In this document: positions 50,264-59,471 of the stretch, piece after piece
How the letters are laid out: each line of letters opens with the position of its first letter
Numbering within the stretch: position 1 is the stretch's first letter
NCBI GenBank assembly: GCA_947572385.1
Contig: CANPBX010000001.1
Coordinates: 62,001 to 126,000 of the forward strand
Direction: 5' to 3'
From: an uncultured Clostridia bacterium
GTDB taxonomy: Bacteria; Bacillota; Clostridia; Oscillospirales; Acutalibacteraceae
Length of the DNA stretch: 64,000 nt
Notes under the pieces: generated by a model
Databases searched by the model: none
Told to the model about the DNA's origin: nothing
What the model saw: the letters and a program-made list of their open reading frames with translations, nothing else
Made by a program: the position numbers and the translations under genes

Positions 50264-51556
50264 CTATCCGATCTGGTACATGGCCCGGTCGGGGGCCTTC
50301 TCCAGGTATATGTCAGCGCCCAGGCTCGCCAGCTTATCCACGATATTCTCATAGCCCCGCTCGATGAACCTGATATTCTCCACCTGGGTCACGCCGTCGC
50401 ACATGAGCCCGGCCAGCACCATGGCTACCCCGGCCCGCAGATCCAAGGCCCGCACGGGAGCCCCCTTGAGCACCGGCACGCCCTCCACCACCGCGAGGCT
50501 CCCCTCTACGGTGATCTTCGCGCCCATCTTCCGAAGCTCGTCCACGTACTTGAAGCGCCCGCCGCTGTAAATGCTCTCGGTCACCATGCTGATACCCCCC
50601 GCCGCAGAGAGCAGGGTGGTTATCTGGGGCTGCATATCCGTGGGGAAGCCCGGGTGCGGGAGGGTCTTCACGTTGCACTTCCTGAGCTGCCTGTCGCAGG
50701 TGACCCGCACAGTGTCGTCGCCCTCCTCCACGTGTACGCCCATCTCCACCAGCTTTGCGGAAATAGAGGCCAGGTGCTGGGGGGTGACATTGCGCACGGT
50801 GATATCCCCGTGGGTGGCGGCGGCAGCCATCATATAGGTCCCGGCCTCTATCTGGTCGGGTATGATCGCGTAGCAGACGCCCCGCAGCTGCTGGACGCCG
50901 TGTATCTTGATGGTGTCGGTGCCCGCCCCGCGCACGTCGGCGCCCATGGTGTTCAGGAAATTGGCAAGGTCCACCACGTGGGGCTCCCTTGCGGCGTTCT
51001 CAATAACAGTCACGCCCCGGGCCTTCACCGCCGTGAGCATGATGTTTATGGTGGCCCCCACGGAAACCACGTCCAAATATATATGCGCCCCGAACAGGTC
51101 ATTGGGCGCCGTGACGGAGATCATGCCGCCGTTGTCCAGGCTGTGCTCACAGCCCAGAGCCTCGAAGCCCTTTAAATGCTGGTCAATGGGCCGCACGCCG
51201 AAGTCACAGCCCCCCGGCAGCGGCACCAGTGCCTGCCTGCACCGTCCCAGCAGCGCCCCGATAAAGTAGTAGGAGCCCCGCATACCGCGGGCCACGTCCG
51301 CGCTGACAATATGGGTGCTGATGGGCCTTGGGTCTATATCAATAGTATGCCTGTCCGGGTAGCTCACCACCGCGCCCATCTCCTCCAGGATATAGGCGGC
51401 GTTCTTCACGTCGGAAATATCCGGCAGGTTTTCAATGCGGCAGGGGGAGTCGGACAGTATTACCGCAGGCAGTATGGCTACCGCGGCATTTTTAGCGCCA
51501 TTTATTACGACCTCACCGCAAAGGCGGTGGCCTCCATGAATCACGTATTTATTCAA
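50264..51556 (-). CDS. murA: UDP-N-acetylglucosamine 1-carboxyvinyltransferase (MurA)
   Basis: Catalyses the first committed step of peptidoglycan synthesis and is the fosfomycin target. The 430-residue product has GEVVINGAKNAAVAILPA (the KN active-site pair) and the PEP-binding loop PGGCDFGVRPIDQH. The catalytic cysteine is retained, so fosfomycin sensitivity is expected, unlike the Cys-to-Asp forms. FIERGYENIVDKL closes the family pattern. Promoter at 51645-51673. Confidence 0.95.
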   Translation of the reverse strand: MNKYVIHGGHRLCGEVVINGAKNAAVAILPAVILSDSPCRIENLPDISDVKNAAYILEEMGAVVSYPDRHTIDIDPRPISTHIVSADVARGMRGSYYFIGALLGRCRQALVPLPGGCDFGVRPIDQHLKGFEALGCEHSLDNGGMISVTAPNDLFGAHIYLDVVSVGATINIMLTAVKARGVTVIENAAREPHVVDLANFLNTMGADVRGAGTDTIKIHGVQQLRGVCYAIIPDQIEAGTYMMAAAATHGDITVRNVTPQHLASISAKLVEMGVHVEEGDDTVRVTCDRQLRKCNVKTLPHPGFPTDMQPQITTLLSAAGGISMVTESIYSGGRFKYVDELRKMGAKITVEGSLAVVEGVPVLKGAPVRALDLRAGVAMVLAGLMCDGVTQVENIRFIERGYENIVDKLASLGADIYLEKAPDRAMYQIG

Positions 51557-51644
51557 ATTTCCACTTCCTATAGGGCTTGTAAAGGCCGCATACGGCCCTT
51601 TGCCCGGGATTTTTCATCTGCAAATATTATGGGAGCTTATGCTA

Positions 51645-51673
51645 ATGATAATACATTCCCGGGCAAAAGTCAA
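51645..51673 (-). promoter_or_regulatory. murA promoter
   Basis: TTGACT and TATCAT with a 17-bp spacer on the minus strand. The leader is about 80 nt. Confidence 0.75.
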
Positions 51674-51719
51674 TCCCTGGAGAGCAAGATGTGCCTAAAT
51701 GTGAATTTTCTGTAAATTT

Positions 51720-52205
51720 TTACAGGATTCGACCATTGCTGTACAGGGTGAACTCCTCCGGCAGGACAGGCCAGCACTCCTGCATGGGTATGGGGTATAT
51801 CCTGGCACTTTTCACCTCCTCCTCTGTGAGCCACCTATAGCAGTGCTCTGCGCCGTCGCTGTCTGCAAGGCTGAACTCCCCCTCAAGGGCCGGGAGCCGC
51901 TCCCAGTCCAGTTCCCCCAAATAGTACATTGCCAGCTCGTGGACCTGCCGTCCCCCCAGGGGGAAGAAGCTCTCGCACAGCCACAGGGGGCGCGCCAGCC
52001 TGGAGCCGACCCCCAGCTCCTCCCGGACCTCCCGCATAAGGGCCTCCTCCATGGTCTCGTGCAGCTGCACCCGGCCCCCGGGCAGGTAGTGGAACTTCTC
52101 GTCACCCGGGCGGTCGTGTACCCCCAGGAGCCTGCCGCCCCGCTGGATCACAGCCCCCACCCGGAAGTTGAACCGGCCCTCAGCCGTCTTGAAATTGCAG
52201 TCCAT
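51720..52205 (-). CDS. NUDIX hydrolase
   Basis: A 161-residue NUDIX protein. The box reads GGRVQLHETMEEALMREVRE followed by ELG, matching G5xE7REUxEExGU with metal-binding glutamates. The substrate is unknown (nucleotide, sugar-nucleotide or dinucleotide). GGGGAGG precedes ATG 52205. It likely forms an operon with plsY and der upstream; if the plsY frame is corrected, the gap shrinks to 23 bp. Confidence 0.9.
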   Translation of the reverse strand: MDCNFKTAEGRFNFRVGAVIQRGGRLLGVHDRPGDEKFHYLPGGRVQLHETMEEALMREVREELGVGSRLARPLWLCESFFPLGGRQVHELAMYYLGELDWERLPALEGEFSLADSDGAEHCYRWLTEEEVKSARIYPIPMQECWPVLPEEFTLYSNGRIL

Positions 52206-52314
52206 AGACTATGCCTCCCCTATGCGATCTAGCTCTTATACTTGCGTCCCGCGTCCATAGAAACCACAAATGAGGAGGAACCACTGTCCCCCTCATGATC
52301 CCTGCTATGCTTTG

Positions 52315-53019
52315 TCAGCGGGATCTTGTCCCGATAATGGGCTTCTCCTCGCCCCTCATGAGCCTGCCTATATTCGCCCGGTGCTTCACCAGCACCAGCA
52401 CCCCCACGAACAAGCTCACCCCTGTGGCAAACAGCAGGTACTCCAGCCCGCAGAAGCCCCGGCTATAGTCCATGAAAAAGACTATCAGGAAGGTGGACAC
52501 AGGGTACACCGCCGCGCTTGCCACCGAGCACAGGGACATCGTCTTTTTCCAGGCAAAGACCAGGCCGAAGGTAAGTATGACGGCTATGAACACCCGCCAG
52601 TCCGTGAGGAGTATCATCGCCGCCGCGGTCACTATGCCCTTTCCGCCCCGGAAGCCGTAATAGATCGGGAAGATATGCCCCACCACGCAGGCTGTACCGG
52701 CAATGTAGCGGGCGTATCTAAAGAGCTCTGCCCCGGGAGCTATGTCCGTAAAGGCCATAGCCAGCAGGTATAGGGCAAGCTGGCTCAGGAGCACGGCTAT
52801 CACGCACTTTATAAAGTCCCCCGCAAAGGTCAGCAGGGCCGGGAGCCTGCCCACGCTCCTGAGCACGTTCGTCATGCCCGCGTTGCCGCTGCCCTGTTCC
52901 CGGATGTCCCTGCGCTGGACTATCCTGGTGAGGATTATTGCCCAGCTCACTCCCCCCAGCAGATAGCCTATCACCGCTGAAATTATCAGTGCCAGAATGA
53001 ATACAGCCTGCATTGACAT
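52315..53019 (-). CDS. plsY: Glycerol-3-phosphate acyltransferase PlsY
   Basis: Transfers acyl from acyl-phosphate to glycerol-3-phosphate in phospholipid synthesis. The 234-residue membrane protein has the family motifs GSGNAGMTNVLR, a GDFIKC helix, and GHIFPIYYGFRGGKGIVTA. It stops at GEEKPIIGTRSR. From a CCC run (52330-52332; GGG on the coding strand) a second frame remains open for about 33 more codons (GDKIPLTKHSRDHEGDSG onward) to a TAG at 52229. One extra G would give a 263-residue protein ending 23 bp before the NUDIX gene. The enzyme core is intact either way. Confidence 0.93.
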   Translation of the reverse strand: MSMQAVFILALIISAVIGYLLGGVSWAIILTRIVQRRDIREQGSGNAGMTNVLRSVGRLPALLTFAGDFIKCVIAVLLSQLALYLLAMAFTDIAPGAELFRYARYIAGTACVVGHIFPIYYGFRGGKGIVTAAAMILLTDWRVFIAVILTFGLVFAWKKTMSLCSVASAAVYPVSTFLIVFFMDYSRGFCGLEYLLFATGVSLFVGVLVLVKHRANIGRLMRGEEKPIIGTRSR

Positions 53020-53036
53020 GTTTTTCTCCCCCTAGT

Positions 53037-54365
53037 TTATTCTTTCTCGTCCTTCTTGTCCCGAATCATCAGGCGCACCGGCGTGCAGTCCAGCCCGAAG
53101 GTCTCCCGGATACGGTTAATGATGTACCGCTGGTAGGAGTAGTGGAAAAGCTCGTGGTCGTTGCAGAAGCACACGAAGGTGGGCGGCTTGGTAGAGGCCT
53201 GGGTCATATAGTATATCTTCAGGCGGCGCCCCTTGTCCGTGGGCGGCTGTACCCGGTTCACCGCCTGGGCCAGCACATCGTTTAAAGCGCCGGTGGTGAC
53301 CCGCATGGAGTTGCTCATAGCCGCCAGCTTTATAAGCTCAAACATCCTCGAGAGCCGCTGCCCGGTTTTTGCCGAGATGAAGATGATTGGGGCGTAGCTC
53401 ATAAATGAGAAGTCCTCAGCCAGCTTCAGGCGCATTTGGTCCATGGTCTTGTCGTCTTTCTCAACCGCGTCCCACTTATTTACGCAGACTATACAGCCCT
53501 TCCCGGCCTCATGGGCAATGCCCGCCACCTTGGAATCCTGGTCCGTAAAGCCCACGGTGCCGTCTATCAGGATAAGGCACACGTCGGCCCGCTCCACCGC
53601 CATCTCCGCCCGCAGGTTGCTGTAGTATTCCACGGAGTCCTCAACCTTGGACTTTCTTCTAAGTCCCGCCGTGTCAATAAAGGTGAAGGTGCCGTGTTCA
53701 TTTTCGATAGTCATGTCAACGGCGTCCCTTGTGGTCCCCGCCATGTCCGAGACTATGCAGCGGTTTTCCCCGGCAACCCTGTTCACCAGGGAGGACTTGC
53801 CCACGTTGGGCTTGCCTATAACGGCGACCCTGACGATCTCACCGTCCGGCTCCTCCTCCTCCTGCTCCGGCAGGGACTCCATCACCCGGTCCAGCAGGTC
53901 CCCGGTGCCGTGGCCGTGGACCGAGGAGACCATCACCGGGTCCCCCAGCCCCAGGTTGTAGAACTCGTAGAACTCCACCGGCGGCTGTCCCACGCTGTCG
54001 CACTTATTGACGCAGAGCACCACCGGCCTGCCGCTTTTCAGCAGAAGGCTGGCGACCTCCTGGTCCGTGGCGGTGACCCCTGTGCGGATGTCGGTGACGA
54101 ATATAATGGCGCTGGCGGAGTCTATGGCTATCTGGGCCTGCTCCCGCATTTGGGTCAGGAGCACGTCCCGGCTGGCGGGCTCAAGGCCGCCTGTGTCCAC
54201 CAGGGAGAACTGCCGCCCGCACCACTCCGCGTCCCCGAAGATGCGGTCCCTGGTGACCCCGGGGGTGTCCTCAACTATGGACAGCCTTCGCCCTACTATC
54301 TTGTTGAATAAAGTGGATTTGCCTACGTTGGGCCGCCCCACTATGGCTACTATCGGCTTTGGCAT
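53037..54365 (-). CDS. der: Ribosome-assembly GTPase Der (EngA)
   Basis: A double-domain GTPase needed for 50S maturation. The 442-residue product has two complete G domains (GRPNVGKSTLFNKI with DTPGVTRD, and GKPNVGKSSLVNRV with DMAGTTRD, plus NKCD and NKWD) and a C-terminal KH-like domain. ATG 54365 (MPKPIVAIVGRP) follows AAGGTGG; a GTG three codons upstream is less likely. It is 17 bp ahead of plsY. Confidence 0.97.
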   Translation of the reverse strand: MPKPIVAIVGRPNVGKSTLFNKIVGRRLSIVEDTPGVTRDRIFGDAEWCGRQFSLVDTGGLEPASRDVLLTQMREQAQIAIDSASAIIFVTDIRTGVTATDQEVASLLLKSGRPVVLCVNKCDSVGQPPVEFYEFYNLGLGDPVMVSSVHGHGTGDLLDRVMESLPEQEEEEPDGEIVRVAVIGKPNVGKSSLVNRVAGENRCIVSDMAGTTRDAVDMTIENEHGTFTFIDTAGLRRKSKVEDSVEYYSNLRAEMAVERADVCLILIDGTVGFTDQDSKVAGIAHEAGKGCIVCVNKWDAVEKDDKTMDQMRLKLAEDFSFMSYAPIIFISAKTGQRLSRMFELIKLAAMSNSMRVTTGALNDVLAQAVNRVQPPTDKGRRLKIYYMTQASTKPPTFVCFCNDHELFHYSYQRYIINRIRETFGLDCTPVRLMIRDKKDEKE

Positions 54366-54383
54366 TTTTCCCACCTTCTGTCA

Positions 54384-54432
54384 GAAAACTTTTTGGAAAA
54401 AGTTTTCCGACACCTTTCAAAAACTTTTTATC
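54384..54432. repeat. Palindromic repeat before der
   Basis: GAAAACTTTTT-GG-AAAAAGTTTTC followed by CGACACCTTTCAAAAACTTTTTATC. It matches the second half of the 11525-11605 repeat both in layout and in the trailing CAAAAACTTTTT. Confidence 0.7.
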
Positions 54433-54447
54433 TTTCACTTATCATCT

Positions 54448-55815
54448 TTAACTTTTATCCGTTTCCCAGCTTTGGTATTCGTAGGGGTTATGGGATATGG
54501 TTTCGGGATTGCTTTGGTTCAGGAGGGCTGCAAGCAGGTCCGCGCCGGAGCCGCCTACCCTCGCCGCCGGGACCCCAAGGCTTTCCGAGAGCTCCAAAAG
54601 GGTCATGTCGTCCAGGAAGACGTCCTCTCCGGAGCGCAGCATGTTATTTGCGATAAGCACCTGGTCCCCCAGCTCCCGGCCTCTAAGCTGTGCGCAGATA
54701 TCCCGCCCGGTCAGCAGCCCGGTGACGTTTACTGTGCCGCCGAAGAACTCATTTTTTATGGGCACAAGGTCTATGCTTAAATTATGACATCTATCCCGCA
54801 GTACGTCAAGCATTTTATTCAAAAAATCATAGCCGCACTCCCCGGTGGGTATGGTGACGTGCCTGGGGCCCTCCAGCTCCACGTCCCCGGCCTCCTCAAT
54901 GGCCCAGAGGAAGCCGTCCTCCAAATCCCGCAGCATTCCCACGCCGTTCTCTATCTGGGGGAAATCCTCGTAAAACTCCAGGGGCGGCAGCTCCCTCCCC
55001 GAGAGTATATACAGCTCGTCCGAGGCGTATACCGTCCGGGCCCCGCGCTCCTTCTTGCACCGCTCCCCCCAGCTCTCGATCATCTCAAGGGCTGCTCCCG
55101 CGGACTCCCTGTCAAAGGGCTCCAGCGGGTACAGCCCCTCCCTGTACCTTGTAAGGCCCACCGGCACGCAGGCCACGCTCTGCAGGCTCCCCTTCAGCCC
55201 GCAGAGCTCTTTTAGGGTGAAGTCCAGCGCCCCGCCGTCGTTCAGCCCCGGGCAGAGCACTATCTGGCAGTTGAGCTTTATGTCCCCCTGTGCCAGCCTG
55301 TACAGGTGCCGCAGCGACTCCCCGGCAAAACGGTTGTTCATCATCCTGCACCGAAGCTCCCGGTCCATGGTGTGAACGGAGACGTTTATGGGGCTGATGT
55401 GCATTTGCAGAATCCTGTCCACCTCTCGGTCGTCAATATTCGTCAGAGTGATATAGTTCCCGAACAGAAAGCTCAGTCTGTCGTCGTCGTCCTTAAAGTA
55501 CAGCGTCTCCCTCATGCCCTTCGGAAGCTGGTCAATGAAGCAGAACACGCACTTATTCCGGCAGGACCGTTCCCGGTCCATCAAATAGCTCTCAAACTCC
55601 AGCCCCAACTCTGCGTACCGGGGCTTTCTGAGCTCCAGCCGGTACTCCCTGCCGTCCCGCTCCAATATGAGCGCCAGCTCCCGCTCTGTCTCAAAGAAGC
55701 GGTAGTCTAAAATATCCCCTATCTCGTGGCCGTTTATGCTTATCAGCCGGTCCCCGGAGCGTATTCCCGCCCGAAAAGCGCGGCTGCCCGCTTCTACTCC
55801 TTTTATCCGCACCAT
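54448..55815 (-). CDS. DUF512-family radical-SAM protein with PDZ domain
   Basis: A 455-residue protein of the conserved PDZ-radical SAM-DUF512 family, widespread in Firmicutes and cyanobacteria. A PDZ-like domain (1-75, GIRSGDRLISINGHEIGDIL) is followed by a [4Fe-4S] site CRNKCVFC (Cys85, 89 and 92) and the C-terminal DUF512 region with NPYEYQ at the end. Its reaction is unknown. The start ATG 55815 lies one base after the stop of the zincin-like gene; the longer frame overlapping that gene is rejected. It is read away from der's repeat-containing upstream gap. Confidence 0.92.
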   Translation of the reverse strand: MVRIKGVEAGSRAFRAGIRSGDRLISINGHEIGDILDYRFFETERELALILERDGREYRLELRKPRYAELGLEFESYLMDRERSCRNKCVFCFIDQLPKGMRETLYFKDDDDRLSFLFGNYITLTNIDDREVDRILQMHISPINVSVHTMDRELRCRMMNNRFAGESLRHLYRLAQGDIKLNCQIVLCPGLNDGGALDFTLKELCGLKGSLQSVACVPVGLTRYREGLYPLEPFDRESAGAALEMIESWGERCKKERGARTVYASDELYILSGRELPPLEFYEDFPQIENGVGMLRDLEDGFLWAIEEAGDVELEGPRHVTIPTGECGYDFLNKMLDVLRDRCHNLSIDLVPIKNEFFGGTVNVTGLLTGRDICAQLRGRELGDQVLIANNMLRSGEDVFLDDMTLLELSESLGVPAARVGGSGADLLAALLNQSNPETISHNPYEYQSWETDKS

Positions 55816-55816
55816 A

Positions 55817-56620
55817 TCACTCGCACCCCGCGCATCTCTTTGCAAAGCCACTATGTCCCCGGGCGAACTCCCTCTCAAGGCCCTCCATGCCCTCCCGGGC
55901 CCAAATCTCCTCAAGATAGAACATCCCGGCCATGCAGAGGAACTTGTCAAAATATCCCCCGGCCGTGCCCTCATATATCAGCCGCTCCTGTTCACTCTGC
56001 TCTCCACATTCCAGGGCCGCTCTCAGCTTCTCCCTGCTCCTATCCCGCACCTCGCCGTACTGGCTCCAGTCCACCTTGTCAAGCTCCATGCCCCTAAAGG
56101 ACAGCAGGTGGGCAAAGCCCTCGTTAAAGGCCAGGGCGTCAAGGCGGCTCAAATATTCGCCGTGCTCCCCGTCCTCCACCACCTCCGGCGCTCTCAGTGA
56201 GATAAGCGCGTGAGTCAGCTCATGGGTCAGCATATTCTCCGCGGCCTCTTTGATATGCCCCAGGTACGCCGTCCAGCGGAGCATGTCCAGTATGATGGCC
56301 TCGCCCCCCTGTGGGTCCTTGGTGCTTACCGCGTCATAGGGCTCGGGGTAGCCCACTATCAGCAGCAGCTCCACCCCGGCGGTCTGCTCCCGCCATTCGG
56401 GGAACATCAGGTCCCATGCGGCCCTGTTCACCGGGGAGAAGTCCCCGGCACAGTCCAGTACCTGACGGTACACCTCCCTGACCCTCTCCCGCTCCGAGCC
56501 CTCCGGCTCCGCATATGGAGGGTGCCCTCCTCCAAAACACCACTCGTCCCTAAACCTGCCTGTCGGCCCCCCGGCCAGGTACTCCTCCACAATATGGCTG
56601 TCTATGATCACGCGCCGCAC
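55817..56620 (-). CDS. Zincin-like putative metallopeptidase, unknown family
   Basis: A 267-residue soluble protein with a HELTH zinc motif (133-137, consensus HExxH) and a downstream NEGFAH (166-171) whose glutamate could be the third ligand, a gluzincin arrangement. No signal peptide or membrane segment was seen, so it would act inside the cell. GHPPYAEPEG and a tryptophan-rich stretch precede the active site. It is the first gene of a pair with the DUF512 radical-SAM gene (1-bp gap), which suggests they share a pathway, for example processing a modified peptide. That link is inference. Confidence 0.72.
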   Translation of the reverse strand: MRRVIIDSHIVEEYLAGGPTGRFRDEWCFGGGHPPYAEPEGSERERVREVYRQVLDCAGDFSPVNRAAWDLMFPEWREQTAGVELLLIVGYPEPYDAVSTKDPQGGEAIILDMLRWTAYLGHIKEAAENMLTHELTHALISLRAPEVVEDGEHGEYLSRLDALAFNEGFAHLLSFRGMELDKVDWSQYGEVRDRSREKLRAALECGEQSEQERLIYEGTAGGYFDKFLCMAGMFYLEEIWAREGMEGLEREFARGHSGFAKRCAGCE

Positions 56621-56646
56621 CTCCTATAAAGTTTCACCCTTCAAAC

Positions 56647-56680
56647 AAAAAAGGGAGCGCCCAGAACACCCGGCGTTCCC
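56647..56680 (-). terminator. yceD-rpmF terminator
   Basis: GGGAACGCC/GGCGCTCCC with an 10-nt loop, followed by TTTTTTG on the minus strand. Confidence 0.9.
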
Positions 56681-56703
56681 TTCTCGTCGTTACTCAAGGT
56701 CCC

Positions 56704-56889
56704 TTACGCGCCTTTTACTTCGACCACTTTTCGGCTGTTATAGAAACCGCAGTGTGAGCAGACACGGTGGGGAGACTTATACTCGCCGCACTGGGGGCAC
56801 TTCATCAGCGCGGGGGCCTGAAGCTTCCACACGTTGGAGCGCCGCTTGTTCTTGCGGGCACTGGACAGTTTTCTCTTGGGTACCGCCAT
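56704..56889 (-). CDS. rpmF: 50S ribosomal protein L32 (zinc-binding form)
   Basis: L32 of 61 residues beginning [18 protein letters not shown]. Two CxxC pairs (CPQC and CSHC) show the zinc-containing C+ paralog. ATG 56889 follows AAGGAGGTG. It is downstream of yceD by 42 bp, the usual yceD-rpmF pair, although fatty-acid genes that often follow are absent. Confidence 0.97.
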   Translation of the reverse strand: MAVPKRKLSSARKNKRRSNVWKLQAPALMKCPQCGEYKSPHRVCSHCGFYNSRKVVEVKGA

Positions 56890-56931
56890 TTTCAGCACCT
56901 CCTTAATTTTTATAGATGGTGTTTTTCACAG

Positions 56932-57417
56932 TCAAAGCAGCTGCCTTAAAACCTCTAGCCTTGGGTCCGTCTGCGGAGCCCCGCAGGCGCACATTCCCTC
57001 GTTCCAGTTTTTTCCACAGCTCGGGCATAGCCCCTTGCAGTCCTCCCTGCAGAGGAACTGTCCTGGGCTGTCCATTAAAAGGTCCTCCAGCACCAGGGCG
57101 TCCAGGTCCAGCCGCTCACCGGGCACAGTGATAAACTCAGCCGTGTCCTCCTGGCTTTCACGGACCAGGGTGTGGGAGAACTCCTTGGTATAATCGCGCA
57201 CGACAGGCTCCGCGCACCGGTCGCAGGGCATACTCATGGTATACTCCACCCGGGCGCTCAGCTCCACTGAACCGGCAAAGCCCCTCAGCCGGGCCTCGAC
57301 CCTCACGGGCGCACAAAACGGCTTGGCACCGCCCAATTCCACCCCGGAAAGGTCCAGCTCCACATTTAGACGCTCTAAAGCGTCTGACTGAAACAGCTTT
57401 TTCAGGTCAATTTCCAT
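56932..57417 (-). CDS. yceD: YceD (DUF177) family 23S rRNA accumulation protein
   Basis: A 161-residue DUF177 protein, needed for normal 23S rRNA levels in several bacteria. It has the central MPCDRCAEPV motif with two cysteines, an acidic middle (LDLDALVLEDLLMDSP) and the C-terminal CREDCKGLCPSCGKNWNEGMC cysteine cluster (read in pieces), likely zinc binding. It is first in the yceD-rpmF operon with its own promoter. Confidence 0.93.
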   Translation of the reverse strand: MEIDLKKLFQSDALERLNVELDLSGVELGGAKPFCAPVRVEARLRGFAGSVELSARVEYTMSMPCDRCAEPVVRDYTKEFSHTLVRESQEDTAEFITVPGERLDLDALVLEDLLMDSPGQFLCREDCKGLCPSCGKNWNEGMCACGAPQTDPRLEVLRQLL

Positions 57418-57484
57418 ATCGCATATACCTCTGACAGCTTCACGAAAGCCTCCGGCCTAGAATTGCCGGACTTTCACAAAGTAT

Positions 57485-57513
57485 ATTATAGTTTCCAAAA
57501 TGTGATTTGTCAA
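57485..57513 (-). promoter_or_regulatory. yceD-rpmF promoter
   Basis: Perfect TTGACA and TATAAT with a 17-bp spacer. The leader contains a TCCGGC/GCCGGA hairpin (about 57450-57470). Confidence 0.9.
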
Positions 57514-57516
57514 GAC

Positions 57517-57930
57517 TTATTTCAGCACGCAGTCCATCATAGAGGCGGGTATATCCTCCTCGGCGGCGGAGACCGAGAGAACGATATTGGTGTCGGCGGT
57601 CTCGCTGAGCTTCTTGAGCTCCGCTACCAGGCCCTCTATCTCGGCGGCACCGGTGCCGGTAATCTTCAGGGTGGAGTCCACGAAGATGTCGGTCACATCG
57701 TAGTTTCCTGCGCAGATACCGCAGATGAAGCCCTGCAGGGTCTCCGCGCCCTTGATGTCATAGGCGTCGGAGTCCACCAGGCGGGCGGCGTAGGGGATGT
57801 TGAAGGTCATCTGCTTGCCCTTCTCGATGACCACCACATTGCCGTTGGACTTCTCCAGGGCCACGTTCACCAGCTCAATGAGCTTCTTTGTCTTGCCGGA
57901 ACCTTTTTTTCCTGTTAAAAGAGTAACCAT
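57517..57930 (-). CDS. Small P-loop NTPase-like protein, unknown function
   Basis: A 137-residue protein starting MVTLLTGKKGSGKTKKLIEL with a clear Walker A (GKKGSGKT, 7-14) but only a short remainder; DIFVDS may serve as a Walker B strand. Relatives are auto-annotated as twitching-motility or ATP-binding proteins without evidence. ATG 57930 follows AAGGAGAG; the upstream extension is rejected. It is read from an unidentified promoter between it and pgi. Confidence 0.8.
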   Translation of the reverse strand: MVTLLTGKKGSGKTKKLIELVNVALEKSNGNVVVIEKGKQMTFNIPYAARLVDSDAYDIKGAETLQGFICGICAGNYDVTDIFVDSTLKITGTGAAEIEGLVAELKKLSETADTNIVLSVSAAEEDIPASMMDCVLK

Positions 57931-57999
57931 ATTTAACTCTCCTTTATTTTGTAATATTTTGACAGCCCGCACAGCGGACCGTTTCGTCCCAAAATTTTG

Positions 58000-59346
58000 T
58001 CAGCGCCCGATACGCTCCTCCAGGGCGGCCTTCTGGTCCTCATACCCCGGCTTGCCCAGCAGGGCGAACATATTCTTCTTATAGCTCTCAACGCCGGGCT
58101 GGTCGAAGGGGTTGACCCCCAGCAGGTAGCCGGAGATGGCGCAGGCCTTCTCGAAGAAGTAGATAAGCTGGCCCAGGGTGTCCTCGGAGAAGTCGCTGGC
58201 GTGTATCACCACGTTGGGCACGCCGCCGTCGTTATGGGCCAGCACTGTGCCCTCGAAGGCCTTCTCGTTTATAAAGGCCATGGTGCGGCCCTCAAGGTAG
58301 TTGAGGCCGTCCACGTCGGTGGGGTCCTTCCCAAGGGTGACCTGGTGCTTGGGCTGGTCGATGAGCACCACTGTCTCAAAGAGCTGCCTGCGCCCGTCCT
58401 GGATATACTGTCCAAGGGAGTGCAGGTCCGTGGAGAAGACCACCGAGGCGGGGAGCAGGCCCTTCTGGTCCTTGCCCTCGCTCTCGCCGTAGAGCTGCTT
58501 CCACCACTCGTTCATCATTGCGTAGCAGGGCTCATAGCTCACCATGACCTCTACGGACTTGCCCTTATTATAGAGTATATTGCGGATAGCCGCATACTTA
58601 TAGCAGTCGTTCTCGTCAAGCTCAGTGCTCGTATAGGCCTTCATTGCCTTGCGTGCGCCGCCCATAAGCGCGTCGATATCGCAGCCTGCAACGGCGATGG
58701 GCAGCAGGCCCACGGCTGTGAGCACAGAGAAGCGCCCGCCCACGTCGTCGGGCACAACGAAGGTCTCAAAGCCCTCCTTGTCGGCAAGCTGCTTTAAGGT
58801 GCCCCGGGCCTTATCGGTGGTGCAGAAGATACGCTCCCTTGCGCCCTCCTTGCCGTACTTCTTCTCCAGAAGCTCCCTGAAGACCCTAAAGGCTATGGCG
58901 GGCTCGGTGGTGGTGCCTGACTTTGAAATCATGTTAATGGACACGTCCCTGCCCTCGCAGATTGTCACCAGCTCCTGCAGGGCGGTGGAGCTGATTGAGT
59001 TCCCGGTGAAGTAGATATCCGGGGTGTCCTTTGGCAGGTTATTGTACTTATCCGACTTCAGAAACTCGATAGCAGCCCTCGCCCCCAGATAGGAGCCGCC
59101 GATACCGATGACGATGAACACCTGGGAGTTCTTCTTTATGCGCTCGGCTGCGGACTTGATTCGCGCGAACTCCTCCTTATCGTAGTCCTCAGGCAGGGTG
59201 ACCCATCCTAAGAAGTCGTTGCCCTGGCCCTTGCCAGACATGAGCAGTTCCGAAGCGCACTTTACCTGCGCCCCGATACCCTCGTACTCGTGCTGTGAAA
59301 CAAAGCCTTTTAAATACCTGTCGTCCAGTTTTAGCGGCATTTTCAA
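58000..59346 (-). CDS. pgi: Glucose-6-phosphate isomerase
   Basis: Interconverts glucose-6-phosphate and fructose-6-phosphate, feeding glycolysis and, with GlmS, amino-sugar synthesis. The 448-residue Firmicutes-type enzyme has [34 protein letters not shown], the signature [19 protein letters not shown], and [17 protein letters not shown] with [17 protein letters not shown] precedes the ATG. Promoter at 59411-59439. Confidence 0.97.
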   Translation of the reverse strand: MKMPLKLDDRYLKGFVSQHEYEGIGAQVKCASELLMSGKGQGNDFLGWVTLPEDYDKEEFARIKSAAERIKKNSQVFIVIGIGGSYLGARAAIEFLKSDKYNNLPKDTPDIYFTGNSISSTALQELVTICEGRDVSINMISKSGTTTEPAIAFRVFRELLEKKYGKEGARERIFCTTDKARGTLKQLADKEGFETFVVPDDVGGRFSVLTAVGLLPIAVAGCDIDALMGGARKAMKAYTSTELDENDCYKYAAIRNILYNKGKSVEVMVSYEPCYAMMNEWWKQLYGESEGKDQKGLLPASVVFSTDLHSLGQYIQDGRRQLFETVVLIDQPKHQVTLGKDPTDVDGLNYLEGRTMAFINEKAFEGTVLAHNDGGVPNVVIHASDFSEDTLGQLIYFFEKACAISGYLLGVNPFDQPGVESYKKNMFALLGKPGYEDQKAALEERIGR

Positions 59347-59410
59347 AACTCCTTTGCTAGGCCCCGCGGCAAACAGGCCGCTATGGGGCGGTAACTTTTT
59401 TCTAACCTAT

Positions 59411-59439
59411 ATTGTACAATAAGTCTGAGCATTTTGCAA
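59411..59439 (-). promoter_or_regulatory. pgi promoter
   Basis: TTGCAA and TACAAT with a 17-bp spacer on the minus strand. A GGCCTG...GCGGGGCC-type hairpin lies in the leader. Confidence 0.75.
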
Positions 59440-59471
59440 GGCAAGTTTCCGAAGATTGGCTAAAAACTTTT

